A stretch of DNA of 64,000 nt from contig NZ_QRZF01000004.1 of NCBI RefSeq assembly GCF_003464595.1, positions 372,001-436,000 on the forward strand, written 5' to 3'. The notes beneath the pieces were generated by a model, which saw only the letters and a program-made list of their open reading frames with translations, had not been told where the DNA came from and made no database searches. Below are positions 63,010 to 64,000 of the stretch, in pieces (position 1 is the first letter of the stretch; each line of letters starts with the position of its first letter). A program made the translations under genes and the position numbers. This DNA is from Bacteroides intestinalis. Its GTDB lineage: Bacteria > Bacteroidota > Bacteroidia > Bacteroidales > Bacteroidaceae.

Positions 63010-64000
63010 ATGAAACGAGCAATCATTTTATTTTGGCATGGACTAACCGGCATTCTGACCGGTATTGCCAATTGGATTACAGTAGTTTTAGGAATGAAAG
63101 ATAACTCGAAGTATGGAAAACTCCTGCGCCGTATTGTCGGCACCTGTTTCACTTTATTCGTAATTTTATGCACTGTTGCTGCGACTTGTAGCTTCTTTGA
63201 AACACTATGTAACCGCTATGATATTACATTTGCTGATACCCCGAAAGAAGTCTATACGCAATATCTTTCACGCAATGCAACTTTCTGCCGTGATAGTTAT
63301 TACGAAAAGGGATATGTCATCGACCGCAATGACAACAAGACACTGAAAAATATTCAGTGGATAGCTAAACCTCTGGGTAATGATTCGCTAATATGTTATA
63401 GTGATGGGAAACGGCGTGGATACTTCAATATGTTTACTGGGAAAGCAGCCATAAAACCCCGATATGATCATGCGTGGATATTCTCTGATGGATTAGCTTC
63501 AGTTGATGATAATGGTTGGATAAAATTTATCGATCCGGCCGGTAAAGTGATTATTGACAATCATCAACCCTATATTCCAGGTATGGAAGGATATGTGTTC
63601 CATAATGGATTTTGTGTGGTACATAATGAGTGTAGAGACAAAGTAGGACTGATAGACCTAACTGGCAAGTGGGTTTTAGAACCGCAATATTTCTCTATCC
63701 AACAATATGGCACGTTATTGATAGTAAATAACGGTATAGAAGAAACAGTAATGGACACTAAGTTAAATACTATCATCCCTTACGATAAAGCAAGTTACTG
63801 GATCCATGACGGTATTATCTTTAGCACGATGCAGGATCACACGATGCGTCAATATGATCTGCAAGGCAATCTCATAGACGACTTCTACATCAGCCATGTA
63901 GAGAAAATCACCTATCCTACAAATGAATTGCGCTATGGCACCACAAAGAATTACGATGATAATGGCAAAATAATAAGTGAAACGGAAGATAACGAACCAA
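63010..64000 (+). CDS. WG-repeat membrane protein (partial at right edge)
   Basis: The frame from ATG 63010 stays open for 330 residues to the window edge. The N-terminal part has a hydrophobic stretch (IVGTCFTLFVILCTVAATCSFF, about 45-66). The remainder repeats a pattern of the WG type, KRRGYFNMFTGKAAIKPRYDHAWIFSDGLASV, DNGWIKFIDPAGKVIIDNHQPY and KVGLIDLTGKWVLEPQYF. WG repeats form a beta structure that usually binds proteins. It is joined to the ADP-ribosylglycohydrolase group by position; the C-terminus is not in view. Confidence 0.8.
   Translation, partial: MKRAIILFWHGLTGILTGIANWITVVLGMKDNSKYGKLLRRIVGTCFTLFVILCTVAATCSFFETLCNRYDITFADTPKEVYTQYLSRNATFCRDSYYEKGYVIDRNDNKTLKNIQWIAKPLGNDSLICYSDGKRRGYFNMFTGKAAIKPRYDHAWIFSDGLASVDDNGWIKFIDPAGKVIIDNHQPYIPGMEGYVFHNGFCVVHNECRDKVGLIDLTGKWVLEPQYFSIQQYGTLLIVNNGIEETVMDTKLNTIIPYDKASYWIHDGIIFSTMQDHTMRQYDLQGNLIDDFYISHVEKITYPTNELRYGTTKNYDDNGKIISETEDNEP

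Overview
The window looks like a Bacteroides chromosome. The evidence is three SusC/SusD pairs, hybrid two-component regulators with periplasmic propellers, FecR/TonB receptor modules, Bacteroides-type promoters (TTTG, about 20 nt, TAnnTTTG), no Shine-Dalgarno dependence and an A+T-rich sequence. The species cannot be fixed from the sequence alone.

Region 1 (1-39.5 kb) is a large polysaccharide utilisation region. It opens with the N-terminal part of a hybrid two-component regulator that runs off the left edge. It then holds a DUF2264 (GH154-like) enzyme, the housekeeping gene hemW, a secreted PHP-domain phosphoesterase, SusD/SusC pair 1, an ECF sigma factor, a complete hybrid two-component regulator, a GH43, a GH2, SusD/SusC pairs 2 and 3, an SGNH esterase, a GH106 rhamnosidase, a sialate-O-acetylesterase-like SGNH enzyme, a CE4 deacetylase and a GH28 polygalacturonase. 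GH28, GH106, GH43, GH2, GH154-like and esterases together point to a decorated pectin (rhamnogalacturonan-type) side chain; the exact glycan is inference.

Region 2 (39.6-49.7 kb) holds a small lipoprotein, a FecR anti-sigma factor, an STN-type TonB-dependent receptor, a DUF4249 protein and a lipoprotein. The cognate ECF sigma gene is not beside the FecR. Next come a small secreted protein with a strong promoter and a LytS/LytR-type TPR histidine kinase and LytTR response regulator.

Region 3 (49.7-64 kb) is the least ordinary part. A 1.2 kb non-coding stretch carries three unrelated short tandem arrays with 21-22 bp periods, the last ending just before a canonical promoter. The promoter leads into a ten-gene set: a truncated DUF445 protein, a divergent sigma-like protein with a 4-nt-overlapping small partner, a membrane protein, a membrane-anchored zinc-peptidase-like protein, a small unknown, a Ycf46-type AAA+ ATPase, an unknown, a membrane protein with a possible GrpE-like C-terminus, and a divergent Hsp70-like ATPase. 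A short relic of a second Hsp70-like gene start follows. Then come DUF1232, YbjN-like, ADP-ribosylglycohydrolase, a small unknown and a WG-repeat protein cut by the right edge. I read the set as a candidate chaperone/proteostasis or conflict system; its function is unproven.

Several gaps share an unexpected design: palindromic units repeated every 11 or 22 bp although the unit sequences differ between loci (1613-1711 and 37715-37808, 31529-31616, 50102-50233, 50468-50555). No tRNA, rRNA, transposase gene or CRISPR array was recognised.
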